Below are positions 55,207 to 62,736 of a stretch of DNA of 64,000 nucleotides, in pieces. The notes beneath the pieces were generated by a model, which did no database searches, was not told where the DNA came from, and saw only the letters and a list, made by a program, of their open reading frames with translations. Position 1 is the first letter of the stretch. Every line of letters begins with the position of its first letter. This DNA comes from Knoellia koreensis (GTDB taxonomy: Bacteria > Actinomycetota > Actinomycetes > Actinomycetales > Dermatophilaceae): assembly GCF_013041615.1 (NCBI RefSeq), contig NZ_JABEPQ010000004.1, positions 1 through 64,000 of the forward strand, in the 5' to 3' direction. A program made the position numbers and the translations under genes.

Positions 55207-57360
55207 TCACTCGCTACGTCGCGGTCGGCGCAGCGAGGCTGCCACGGCGCTCAGGATGCCTCCGAGCACGACCAGAGCCGCACCCCACGCCAGGGCGGCC
55301 GTCGACCCGGCGCCGGTGTGGGCCAGGGCCGAAGGTCCCTGGTTCGCGGCGGCGGCCGATCCCCATGCCCCGTAGGGCGATCCGTCACCCGAACCGGCGC
55401 CGGCTCCGCGGCGCGCCCCGTCAGCGGTCGACCAGTCCGTCCGCGTGTCCAGCCGGTAGGGGCCGGACAGCACGTCGGCACCGTCCGGAGCCGTGCCGCG
55501 GGACGTCGCCACGTTGCGCACCCGTCCCCGGTCGATGTCGGCCTGCGTCACCGTGTACCAGGGAGCAACGCAGGTCATGGTCTCGCCGGGCGCCAGGACT
55601 GTGCTCGGGCAGGTGGCGGAGAGCCCCAGCAGCGCGAGGGCCGGGTCCTCGACCGAGACCTCGGTCAGGGTGACGAGACCGGTGTTGCGCACGGTGAACC
55701 GGTACTCGATGCGTTCCCCCGCGTCGGCCAGCTGGTCGCCGTCCTTCTCCTGCAGGACCACCCACTTGGTGATCGAGATCCCCTTGCGCCACACCGTTTC
55801 CGTGCGGATCTTGGAGGGCTTCGAGACCACCGTGACGTCGTTCGGGGCCACGGCTGAGGCGGTGGCGCGGTTGGCGACGACCCCGGCGTCGACGTCGGCC
55901 TGCGTCACGGCATACCGGCTCGAGGTGCACGTCATCGACGCCCCCGCCGCCAGCGTCGTCGACGGGCAGGTGACCGTCACCTCCGGCCCGGCCGGCGCGG
56001 CGAGGGCGTCGTGGACCGCCACCCCGGTGAGCCGCACCGGCCCGGTGTTGCGCACCACGTACCGGTAGGTCAGCTGGTCGCCGACGCCCGGCAACCCGTC
56101 CGCGTCGTGGTCCAGCACCAGGTCGGCTGAGGTGCCAAGGGTGACCGAGGGCGCGCCGACGGTCAGGGTCGCAGCAGCCGGCGGGACGAGTCCGGCGACG
56201 TCGTGCACCCCGCTCCCCGGGGCGTTGGTGTAGCGCCCGGACGCGGCAGCGACGACGTCGACCGAGATCGTGCACGACCGCTGCCCCTCGTCGATCGTGC
56301 CCTGCACCTGCAGCTCCTCAGAGCCGGGCCTCGCACCGATGGTGGTCGTGTCCTCACAGGTGTTCCGGAGACCGGGGTTCGGTGCCACCACCAGGCCCGG
56401 CGGCAGGGTGTCCACGAAGGACCAGCCCCGCTTCTCCGCAAGCTCGCTGGTGTTGGTGACGGTGAACGTCAGCCTCGAGGTCTCGCCGGGCGCCACGACG
56501 TCGGGGGTGAACGACGTGGTCAGCCGTGGCGTGACGTCGAGCAGCCGGAGGTTGTCGAATGCCGTGTCGTTGCCCATGCCCGAACCGTTGGCGTTGCGGA
56601 CGACGAGGCCGGCCGTGGCGGCGTCGAGCAGAACCGCCGGCGTCGTGTGGCTCGCGACCCGGACGTCGGCCTCGGACGCCCCCGAACCCGGCGGCGCGGG
56701 GACCACGACGGTGCCGCCGCTCCCGCAGGAGTCGAGCGCCGGACCGAGCGGCACCTCAGCGCCACCGCCGGGCGCGACGAAGACGCGCAGCCGCGCGCCC
56801 CCGAACTCACAGTTCACCGACGCCGTGTCGACCCGCGCCGCGAGGAACCGGCTCGTGGCCGGGCCACCGAGCGCCACCGGTCGCACCGTCGCCAGCTCGA
56901 CCCGCCCCGCGCCGGGGTCCTCGCCGTCGGTGTAGCTCGCGAGCGCGTGGTTGGTCCGGGCGCCCTGCCCGCCGAGCGGCGCAAGCGCGCGCGCCATCTG
57001 GCGGATCCGGCTGTAGGCGAACTCGTTGGTCGCGACCTGGCGCGTGCAGTCGGCCGCCTCGCGGGCCGTCTGCGGCGCGCTCCACGAGAGCACCACCCCG
57101 TTGCAGGCGCGCAACCAGGCCGGGTCCGCGGCATACGCCGTCCCCGTGGCGCCCCGGTAGGAGTCGAGGAGCACGGGCTGGTCACCCACACCGTTCTCGA
57201 AGTCCTCGTCGAGCACCACGCGGGGGTCACTCGGGCCGGCCACGGCAGCGAGGGCAGGCTGCGGGGACGCGGCCCGCGCGCCGGGTGCGGCGGCGAGCAG
57301 CACGGCGGTGACCAGTCCCGTCGCCAGCGCGACGCTGGCGGACAGCGCGCGACAACGCAT
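55207..57360 (-). CDS. secreted DUF11/DUF7507-repeat surface protein with LAHTG sorting signal
   Basis: This 717-residue exported protein has an N-terminal signal peptide (about 1-28), then a unique domain of about 220 residues. Three beta-sandwich repeats of the DUF11/DUF7507 type follow, marked by L-T-Y-R-Y-V-V-R-N-T-G, T-C-P-S-T-T-L and Y-A-V-T-Q-A-D-V-D. The C-terminus is L-A-H-T-G (679-683), a hydrophobic helix and R-R-P-R-R, the layout recognised by class E sortases. It is therefore probably linked to peptidoglycan as a stalk or adhesin. I used ATG 57360; a GTG at 57387 is possible. It is divergent from the sigma-factor operon. The GTCA-N16-CGTCTC element is not seen on its own strand. 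Confidence 0.88.
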   Translation of the reverse strand: MRCRALSASVALATGLVTAVLLAAAPGARAASPQPALAAVAGPSDPRVVLDEDFENGVGDQPVLLDSYRGATGTAYAADPAWLRACNGVVLSWSAPQTAREAADCTRQVATNEFAYSRIRQMARALAPLGGQGARTNHALASYTDGEDPGAGRVELATVRPVALGGPATSRFLAARVDTASVNCEFGGARLRVFVAPGGGAEVPLGPALDSCGSGGTVVVPAPPGSGASEADVRVASHTTPAVLLDAATAGLVVRNANGSGMGNDTAFDNLRLLDVTPRLTTSFTPDVVAPGETSRLTFTVTNTSELAEKRGWSFVDTLPPGLVVAPNPGLRNTCEDTTTIGARPGSEELQVQGTIDEGQRSCTISVDVVAAASGRYTNAPGSGVHDVAGLVPPAAATLTVGAPSVTLGTSADLVLDHDADGLPGVGDQLTYRYVVRNTGPVRLTGVAVHDALAAPAGPEVTVTCPSTTLAAGASMTCTSSRYAVTQADVDAGVVANRATASAVAPNDVTVVSKPSKIRTETVWRKGISITKWVVLQEKDGDQLADAGERIEYRFTVRNTGLVTLTEVSVEDPALALLGLSATCPSTVLAPGETMTCVAPWYTVTQADIDRGRVRNVATSRGTAPDGADVLSGPYRLDTRTDWSTADGARRGAGAGSGDGSPYGAWGSAAAANQGPSALAHTGAGSTAALAWGAALVVLGGILSAVAASLRRPRRSE

Positions 57361-57533
57361 CGTTCCCTGCAATGGATTCCTCGTCACTGACACGGCGTCC
57401 ACGGTCCCGTCACCGCGGCGCCACCCGGGCGCTCGGGTCGAGCCGACGGCGCCAAGGCGTCCGGTCAGTGAACCATCGCCCGCGTCGGCGGGCAATGGGA
57501 CCGGGGTCGCGTTTATCTTGTCCCGACACGCGC

Positions 57534-57563
57534 GTCACGGTTTGGCCGTTCACCCGTCTCACC
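57534..57563 (+). promoter_or_regulatory. ECF-type promoter element 1, upstream of the sigma operon
   Basis: GTCAC (57534-57538) and CGTCTC (57555-57560) are 16 nt apart and followed by ACC. The same arrangement recurs at 59631 and 61225. CGTC-type -10 boxes are typical of ECF sigma factors. Transcription would start near 57568, 28 nt before the first gene of the operon. Confidence 0.6.
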
Positions 57564-57595
57564 CTCAGGACGACCAACCACGAAGGACCCACGGA

Positions 57596-58030
57596 ATGAC
57601 GATGAACGCAGCCGATGGGCACGGCGACCTGCCCGGCGACCTGCTCTACCGCTTGGAAGTTGCCGAGCTGTCACGCCCGCACATCGTCGTCACCCGCGAC
57701 CGCCGCACGGGGCGCGAGTCGTTCTCCGGGCCCTACCCGAGCGCGGTGGGGGCGCTGTGCGCGGCCGAGACCGAGTACCAGGTCGACCGCGACGGCGGCG
57801 GCCTCGGCGAGCTCACCTTCCACGTGGCCGCGCTCTACCCGCCCCTCGAGGGTGCGGACTGCGGTGGCGCCAGCCAGGCGTCCGCAGCCGGTCGCCACCG
57901 TGGGCGCGCCACCGTGGCGAGCCGCTTCGCGGGCTCGGTGGCGTATGCCGCGCGGCGGCTGCGTGCGCGGGTGGCGCCCGCGGTGGGAGGCACCGTCGGC
58001 CTGGTTCGTCGTTCCCGGCGGGTGTCGTGA
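57596..58030 (+). CDS. small protein of unknown function coupled to the ECF sigma gene
   Basis: I do not recognise this 144-residue protein. It reads from ATG 57596 behind GAAGGA. The first half (L-Y-R-L-E-V-A-E-L-S-R-P-H-I-V-V-T-R-D) looks like a small folded domain and the last 45 residues are Arg/Ala-rich. It has no signal peptide or membrane helix. Its stop overlaps the sigma-factor start by GTGA, so the two proteins are made together. A regulatory partner of the sigma factor is a reasonable guess and no more. One octamer lies near the 3' end (57943-57950). Confidence 0.7.
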   Translation: MTMNAADGHGDLPGDLLYRLEVAELSRPHIVVTRDRRTGRESFSGPYPSAVGALCAAETEYQVDRDGGGLGELTFHVAALYPPLEGADCGGASQASAAGRHRGRATVASRFAGSVAYAARRLRARVAPAVGGTVGLVRRSRRVS

Positions 58031-59553
58031 GGCTCAGCGACGACCGCACCGATCTGCAGCTGGTCGAGGCTGCTCGCGAAGGGCACAAGGATGCCGTCGT
58101 CGAGCTGTGGCAGCGGCACTACGCCGCGACCCTGTCCGCTGCCCGCCGCGTCGCCCGCCAGCCCCGCGACGCCGAGGAGCTCGCCTCGGACGCCTTCTCC
58201 CGCATGTTGTCGGCGATGTCGACCGGTGGAGGCCCGACGGCCTCGGTCCGCGCCTACCTCGCCACCTCGGTGCGCAACCTGGCCGTGTCACGCATCCGGC
58301 ACTCGTCCGCAGGTGAGGTCCTCACCGACGACGACGGCACCCTGGAGCGGCTCGCCGCCGACGGCAGCGACCCGGTCGCCCGGCACGGTGAGCTGGGCAT
58401 CATGCGCGAGGCCTTCGCCGCCCTGCCCAAGCGCTGGCAGGTGGTGCTGTGGCGCACCGCGGTCGACCAGGACAGCAACATCGCCGTCGCCGAGGAGCTG
58501 GGCCTGTCCCCCAACGCCGTCGCGGCGCTGACGCGACGCGCGCGCAAGGGGCTGCGCACGGCATACCTGCAGGCGCACGTCTCCACCCGTGGCGTCGACG
58601 CCGCCTGCGCACCGCACGTGGCGCTGCTCGCCGACCTGGCTGTGGGCCAGGCGGTGCCTGCCGCGACGAGGTCCCACGTGGACGGCTGCGCCCGCTGCCA
58701 GGCTCGAGTGGCCGAGCTGACCGAGGTCGAGACGCGGCTCGCCGGTGTGCTGGCTCCAGCCATTCTCGGGCTTGCCAAGGGCACCCCGGTGGCCGCGGCA
58801 GCGACCACGGCCGGTGCGACCAGCGGCGCCGGGCAGGTGGCCGAGACCACCGCGCGCGTGGGCGCGTGGGGCTGGCGGGGCAAGGGCCTGCTCCTGGGCG
58901 CGGCCGTGGCCGCGGTGGCCGCGACGGTGTGGGCACTCGGCCAGGGGGACGAGCCCAAGGTCGCCCCTCCGGAGGTCCTGCCCGCCACGACCACGACGAG
59001 CCAGACCTCGACACCGACCACCGCTGCCACGACCGTTCCACCGACCCGCACCACGACCACCACCCCGGCCAGGGCCACGACGACGCTGCCGGCCCCTCCC
59101 ACCACGCCGAGTCTCACGCCGCCGACCAGCACCGCGGCGCGCTCCACGCGTCCGGCCCCGCCGGCGCCGAGCCCGCGCACCACTGCGCCACCCAGCACCA
59201 CCTCGGTCGCGATGACACCGCTGGTGGCCGAGCTGTCGGTGACCGGTGACCGGCGGGAGACCATGATCGACCTGCGGGCCGAGGTCAGGGGAACGCGCGG
59301 CCCGCTCACCGCACAGCTGACGGTGCCGAGCGGTGTGCGGTACGGCGGGTCGTCCGGTGCGTGGGGCGGGTGCCGCCAGACCGGCACGACGGTGACCTGC
59401 ACCGGCGCCCACCAAGAGTCCGGGGTGTGGTCCGGCTCGATCCGGGTCGCCTGGCCGCCCGGGACGTCCGGGCGGATCGTGGCCGAGGTCAGCGGCACGT
59501 ACGCCAACGGCAGCCCGGCACGCGGCTCGGTCGGCACCACCTGGAGCGAGTGA
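58027..59553 (+). CDS. ECF sigma factor fused to zinc-finger anti-sigma, membrane helix and extracellular domain
   Basis: This 508-residue composite regulator has sigma region 2 (about 8-75: D-A-V-V-E-L-W-Q-R-H-Y ... D-A-E-E-L-A-S-D-A-F) and region 4 (about 115-170: L-P-K-R-W-Q-V-V-L-W-R ... A-E-E-L-G-L-S-P-N-A-V) at the N-terminus. A zinc anti-sigma motif, His217-x3-Cys221-x2-Cys224, follows. One transmembrane helix spans about 286-304. A Thr/Pro-rich extracellular spacer reaches about 395. The final 110 residues form a beta-rich domain with one Cys pair (G-C-R-Q-T-G-T-T-V-T-C), reminiscent of DUF11 folds. Release of the sigma part by proteolysis is the likely activation route. It starts at GTG 58027, coupled to the upstream gene. 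Confidence 0.9.
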   Translation: MRLSDDRTDLQLVEAAREGHKDAVVELWQRHYAATLSAARRVARQPRDAEELASDAFSRMLSAMSTGGGPTASVRAYLATSVRNLAVSRIRHSSAGEVLTDDDGTLERLAADGSDPVARHGELGIMREAFAALPKRWQVVLWRTAVDQDSNIAVAEELGLSPNAVAALTRRARKGLRTAYLQAHVSTRGVDAACAPHVALLADLAVGQAVPAATRSHVDGCARCQARVAELTEVETRLAGVLAPAILGLAKGTPVAAAATTAGATSGAGQVAETTARVGAWGWRGKGLLLGAAVAAVAATVWALGQGDEPKVAPPEVLPATTTTSQTSTPTTAATTVPPTRTTTTTPARATTTLPAPPTTPSLTPPTSTAARSTRPAPPAPSPRTTAPPSTTSVAMTPLVAELSVTGDRRETMIDLRAEVRGTRGPLTAQLTVPSGVRYGGSSGAWGGCRQTGTTVTCTGAHQESGVWSGSIRVAWPPGTSGRIVAEVSGTYANGSPARGSVGTTWSE

Positions 59554-59604
59554 GCCGGCTCCGGGGCTGCCTGATCCACGACGCCGGCGCTGCCGACGTT
59601 GGGA

Positions 59605-59620
59605 AAGTTTCAAGAAACTT
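59605..59620 (+). promoter_or_regulatory. small AT-rich inverted repeat before the adhesin promoter
   Basis: AAGTTTC (59605-59611) and GAAACTT (59614-59620) form a perfect 7-bp inverted repeat with a 2-nt gap, 52 bp past the sigma stop and 11 bp before promoter element 2. It is conspicuously AT-rich for this genome. It could be an operator or a weak terminator. Confidence 0.4.
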
Positions 59621-59630
59621 CCTGCGGCGC

Positions 59631-59660
59631 GTCATGATCCGGTCAGCCGTGCGTCTCTCC
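59631..59660 (+). promoter_or_regulatory. ECF-type promoter element 2, upstream of the adhesin gene
   Basis: GTCAT (59631-59635) and CGTCTC (59652-59657) are again 16 nt apart and followed by TCC. Transcription would start near 59665, so the adhesin start at GTG 59711, rather than the earlier ATG at 59663, would be used. Confidence 0.55.
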
Positions 59661-59710
59661 CAGTGACAACCCACCGACGGGGGTGGGTCCGACCAGGGGG
59701 TTTCTTCCTC

Positions 59711-61024
59711 GTGCACCACCAGTACGCCAAGCCAACCGTCCACGAGCACGCCACGCGGCGGTCGCGACTCGTCGTCGTGCTCGCGGCGCTCATGCTGGCC
59801 GCCATCGGCGGTCTCGTCGCCGCACCAGCCGCGTCGGCGGCGGTGATCCCCGGGGCGATCACCTCCATCTCCACGAAGTCGAGCAAGGTCGCGCAGTGGG
59901 ACCAGGTCGACTTCTCGTGCACCTGGGCCGTCCCGGACGGCTCCAAGCCGGGTGACACGTTCACGCTCCAGCTGCCCGACGAGCTCCGGTGGTCCGGGTC
60001 GAAGACCTTCGACCTGTTGTCACCGGACGGCGCCGTCGTCGCCAAGGCCGTCGTCAACGACTCCGGCTACGTCGTCTTCACGCTCACCGACTACGTGGCG
60101 ACCCATCCACTCGACGTCCACGGCACGTGCAACTTCACGACCCAGTACGCCGCGGTCACGACCGGCGGCACCGTCAACCTGAAGTTCGAGGTCAACGGGG
60201 AGGTCGTCACCGTTCCCGTGGGCACCGCGCCGCCGTGCCCCTCGGGGTGTGCGACCGACCGGTCCTGGGCGCAGAAGTGGATGTGGTGGTCCAACCCCGA
60301 GCAGACGGCCACGCGCTCGCTGCTGATGGCGCCGGCCACGACGACCGACGACGCCACCGTGGTCATCACGGACACCCCCGGACCGGGCCTCGACCTCGAC
60401 TGCACCACCGTCGAGGCCACCGTCGGCAAGAACCTCGACGGCAGCGGCATGATCACCGACCCGCGCGACGACGCGGCATACCCGGCCACGATCAGCTGCA
60501 CCCCCGACAAGGTGACCGTCACGTGGAAGGGCCTGCCGAAGGGCGAGTACACCGAGGTGCGGGTCAAGTCGGTCGTGACCGACCCCACGCAGGCCAGCTA
60601 CGAGAACGCCGGCACCATCTCGATCGCCGGCAAGGAGAGCCCGGTCTCGGCCGGGACCAAGCGCACCAACGCCGGCGGCACCGGCGTCGGCACCACCCCG
60701 GCTCCCACGACGAGCAGCCCCAGCTCGACCACGTCACCGTCGAAGACCTCGACCAGCAGCCCGTCCAGCACGACGTCGGAGACGACCGCGGTCGTGGGCG
60801 GCTCCGGCGATGAGAGCGGCGCCGCCACGGTCGAGGGGCGGTCGACGGCGGCGGCCGGGTCCTACGAGCAGGGGGCGTATGCCGAGAGCGCGCCTGCCGA
60901 GCAGAGCGGCCCGCTCGCGTACACCGGCGCCGCGGTGTGGCCCACCGTCGCGGCCGGGGTGGCCCTGCTGCTCGTGGGCGGCCTGCTGTTGCTGAGCCGT
61001 CGCCGAGTCGCACGCCGCCACTGA
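59711..61024 (+). CDS. MSCRAMM-like adhesin with LAYTG sorting signal
   Basis: This 437-residue cell-wall protein has a signal peptide of about 43 residues ending A-S-A. The next domain resembles the Ig-like adhesive domains of Gram-positive MSCRAMMs: W-D-Q-V-D-F-S-C-T-W, then G-D-T-F-T-L-Q-L-P-D-E-L, D-L-L-S-P-D-G-A-V-V-A-K-A and F-T-L-T-D-Y-V. A second beta-rich domain follows, then a Thr/Ser/Pro stalk, L-A-Y-T-G (402-406), a hydrophobic helix and a basic tail, the class E sortase pattern. I chose GTG 59711 because the predicted transcription start lies after the upstream ATG. It directly follows the tethered sigma gene. The ligand is unknown. Confidence 0.85.
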   Translation: MHHQYAKPTVHEHATRRSRLVVVLAALMLAAIGGLVAAPAASAAVIPGAITSISTKSSKVAQWDQVDFSCTWAVPDGSKPGDTFTLQLPDELRWSGSKTFDLLSPDGAVVAKAVVNDSGYVVFTLTDYVATHPLDVHGTCNFTTQYAAVTTGGTVNLKFEVNGEVVTVPVGTAPPCPSGCATDRSWAQKWMWWSNPEQTATRSLLMAPATTTDDATVVITDTPGPGLDLDCTTVEATVGKNLDGSGMITDPRDDAAYPATISCTPDKVTVTWKGLPKGEYTEVRVKSVVTDPTQASYENAGTISIAGKESPVSAGTKRTNAGGTGVGTTPAPTTSSPSSTTSPSKTSTSSPSSTTSETTAVVGGSGDESGAATVEGRSTAAAGSYEQGAYAESAPAEQSGPLAYTGAAVWPTVAAGVALLLVGGLLLLSRRRVARRH

Positions 61025-61029
61025 GGCCA

Positions 61030-61061
61030 GGCTGCCCGCCTCGGGCGTGAGGCGGGCAGCC
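61030..61061 (+). terminator. terminator of the adhesin gene
   Basis: GGCTGCCCGCCTC (61030-61042) and GAGGCGGGCAGCC (61049-61061) form a perfect 13-bp stem with a 6-nt loop, 5 bp past the stop. Confidence 0.8.
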
Positions 61062-61224
61062 AACTCCGGTGACGCTCGGCGCCACCGGAGGAAAACAACT
61101 GAATACTCGCGGGCCGGCGCCCGGGGCGGTGACCCATCAGGGAAGGTCACGAGCGCCGCGCCGGTCCGCGCAGGACGCCTGGTGGGACGCCGGAGGATTC
61201 CCGCGGAAAAAGTGTCATGGTGCC

Positions 61225-61254
61225 GTCACATTTCGCGGGTTCGCGCGTCTCACC
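61225..61254 (+). promoter_or_regulatory. ECF-type promoter element 3
   Basis: GTCAC (61225-61229) and CGTCTC (61246-61251) are 16 nt apart and followed by ACC. Compared with element 1, about 20 of 30 positions match. It would drive the small gene at 61373 through a leader of about 110 nt. Confidence 0.6.
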
Positions 61255-61270
61255 AGGTGCAGGGGGCAAT

Positions 61271-61314
61271 GCGGCGGCCGGCTGCGCGCCGGGGGGGCGC
61301 GAGCCGGCCGCCGC
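61271..61314 (+). promoter_or_regulatory. strong hairpin in the leader of the 61373 gene
   Basis: GCGGCGGCCGGCT (61271-61283) pairs perfectly with 61302-61314, and a CGCGCC/GGCGCG pairing extends the stem to about 19 bp around a G-rich loop. It lies between promoter element 3 and the start codon, so it may attenuate or stabilise the transcript. The remaining 61062-61224 holds only a small CTCCGGTG/CACCGGAG repeat and no gene that I can see. Confidence 0.5.
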
Positions 61315-61372
61315 GGTCCGTGTGGAGACACCACAGGACCGGGGCACCACACACGACGGACGAGACGGGACC

Positions 61373-61828
61373 ATGGTCAAGCGCAGACGCAGGTGGCAGG
61401 TGGCGCCGGTGACCGCCACTGGCGACTCCGTGCCCGGAGGTGCGGGCCCGAGCTCGACAACGGCCGGCGACGACCGGACCCCGGCGGCTGCGCATCCCAG
61501 CGGCCCGGTGCAGCGCCTGTGGCTGCTGCTGGTGCAGCTCGACCGTGCGGTCTGGCGTTCGACGCCGTCCTTCCGTGAGGGGCGTGCAGCGGCGCGGTCC
61601 TGGGAGGACGCGGCCAAGCTGGTGCTGCAGGCGCAGATGGCGATCGGCGGGCTCACCCGCGACCTGCCCGCGCTGCCGGACGAGGAGGACCTGGCCGCGT
61701 CGCACCTGGTCGACAGCGCCCGTGACACCCTCGCCGAGGTCGACGAGCTCGAACCGCGCGGGTGGCCGCAGGCGCGCGAGCTCGTCGTCGAGGCGCTCGA
61801 TGCCAGCGAGGTGGTGACGACCGCGTGA
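61373..61828 (+). CDS. small protein of unknown function, possible ECF regulon member
   Basis: I do not recognise this 151-residue cytoplasmic protein. The N-terminus is basic (M-V-K-R-R-R-R-W), followed by a disordered stretch to about residue 45. The rest is helical (L-W-L-L-L-V-Q-L-D-R-A-V-W-R ... L-V-L-Q-A-Q-M-A-I-G-G-L). There is no signal peptide. Its interest lies in the promoter element it shares with the sigma operon and the adhesin. It ends at a shared terminator with the convergent ArsR-type gene. Confidence 0.7.
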   Translation: MVKRRRRWQVAPVTATGDSVPGGAGPSSTTAGDDRTPAAAHPSGPVQRLWLLLVQLDRAVWRSTPSFREGRAAARSWEDAAKLVLQAQMAIGGLTRDLPALPDEEDLAASHLVDSARDTLAEVDELEPRGWPQARELVVEALDASEVVTTA

Positions 61829-61886
61829 CGGGGCGCGGTTGCAGGCCGTGACCGAAGGGGAGTTCGCTGCCTGCAGGGGGAAGGGC

Positions 61887-61923
61887 GAGGGCCTCGGCCG
61901 GACGGGTTCCGGTCGAGGCCCTC
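61887..61923. terminator. bidirectional terminator
   Basis: GAGGGCCTCGGCCGG (61887-61901) pairs with 61909-61923 with one mismatch and a 7-nt loop. It ends immediately before the stop of the convergent ArsR/SRPBCC gene, serving both genes. Confidence 0.75.
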
Positions 61924-62715
61924 TCACTCGGCCAGGAAGTCGGTGAGGGCGTCGAGCAGCTGGCTCCAGCCGGGCTCGAGGCCTGCGACGGCTGCTGCCG
62001 CGCCGGGCTGCACGTCGGTCACCTCGATGGACAACGACAGCCGGGTCGACCCGCGACCGGTCATCGTGACGACGTGGCGGGCGCTGAACAACGGCCGGCC
62101 AGCCGGGTCGAGCGGGGCGAGGGTGAACACCAGCCGGCCCACGCGGGCAGACTCCACCCGCCCCCGCGACTCGTGCTCGGCACCGTCGCCCTCACGCAGG
62201 ACGACACGAATCTGCGCACCAGCCTTGGGTTCCAGCTCGAAGGTCGTCACGTCGAAGTGCCGCGGGGCCCACCACTGCGCCGCCTTGGCTGGGTCGGTCC
62301 AGGCACTCCAGACCGCGCGCCGTTCGGCCGGCAGCTCGCGCTCGAACCGCAGGGTGCGGCCCGCGTTGCCGGCGGCGACGAGCGCCTCGTCACGGTCGAC
62401 GGCGCGGCCGTAGTCGGCCAGGGCGATGTCGTCGGGCGAGGCCTCGGCCAGGGCGGCGAGGTGCGCCGCGACTCCGCCCAGGACGCCGCGGTCGAGCTGG
62501 GCGACACGGCGCCGCCCCAGCCGATGGACCGTGACCACCCCGGCGGCCTCGAGGGCCTGGAGGTGCTTGGTCGTCTGCGGCTGTAACGCGCCCAACGCCT
62601 CGGCGACCTCTCCGACGGCATACGGCCGCTCGGCCAGCAGGGTGATGATCCGGAACCGGGTCGGCTCCCCCATCGCGCTGAGCGCCTGCTGCACGTCGTC
62701 GGCCACGTCCGCCAT
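61924..62715 (-). CDS. ArsR family regulator fused to an SRPBCC/AHSA1 domain
   Basis: This 263-residue fusion has an ArsR winged helix-turn-helix at residues 1-90: A-L-S-A-M-G-E-P-T-R-F-R-I-I-T-L-L, V-A-E-A-L-G-A-L-Q-P-Q-T-T-K-H-L and R-R-V-A-Q-L. The C-terminal half is an AHSA1-type lipid or small-hydrophobe binding fold with R-A-V-W-S-A-W-T-D-P and A-Q-W-W-A-P. No metal-binding Cys is visible, so it is not a classic metal sensor. It follows a stand-alone AHSA1 gene by 21 bp and is presumably the operon repressor. Confidence 0.88.
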   Translation of the reverse strand: MADVADDVQQALSAMGEPTRFRIITLLAERPYAVGEVAEALGALQPQTTKHLQALEAAGVVTVHRLGRRRVAQLDRGVLGGVAAHLAALAEASPDDIALADYGRAVDRDEALVAAGNAGRTLRFERELPAERRAVWSAWTDPAKAAQWWAPRHFDVTTFELEPKAGAQIRVVLREGDGAEHESRGRVESARVGRLVFTLAPLDPAGRPLFSARHVVTMTGRGSTRLSLSIEVTDVQPGAAAAVAGLEPGWSQLLDALTDFLAE

Positions 62716-62736
62716 CGAAGCAGGTTTCGCCGTGAC

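Noticed and set aside
55207-57360. Placing the DUF11-repeat protein in the ECF regulon by promoter
   Set aside because: No GTCA-N16-CGTCTC element is visible on its own strand upstream. Its link to the sigma factor rests only on position and the shared sorting signal.
57384-57415. A further GTCAC ... CGTCACC pattern upstream of the sigma operon
   Set aside because: The spacing is longer than 16 nt and the -10 box differs (CGTCAC). It also lies far from the start codon, so it was not counted with the three matched elements.
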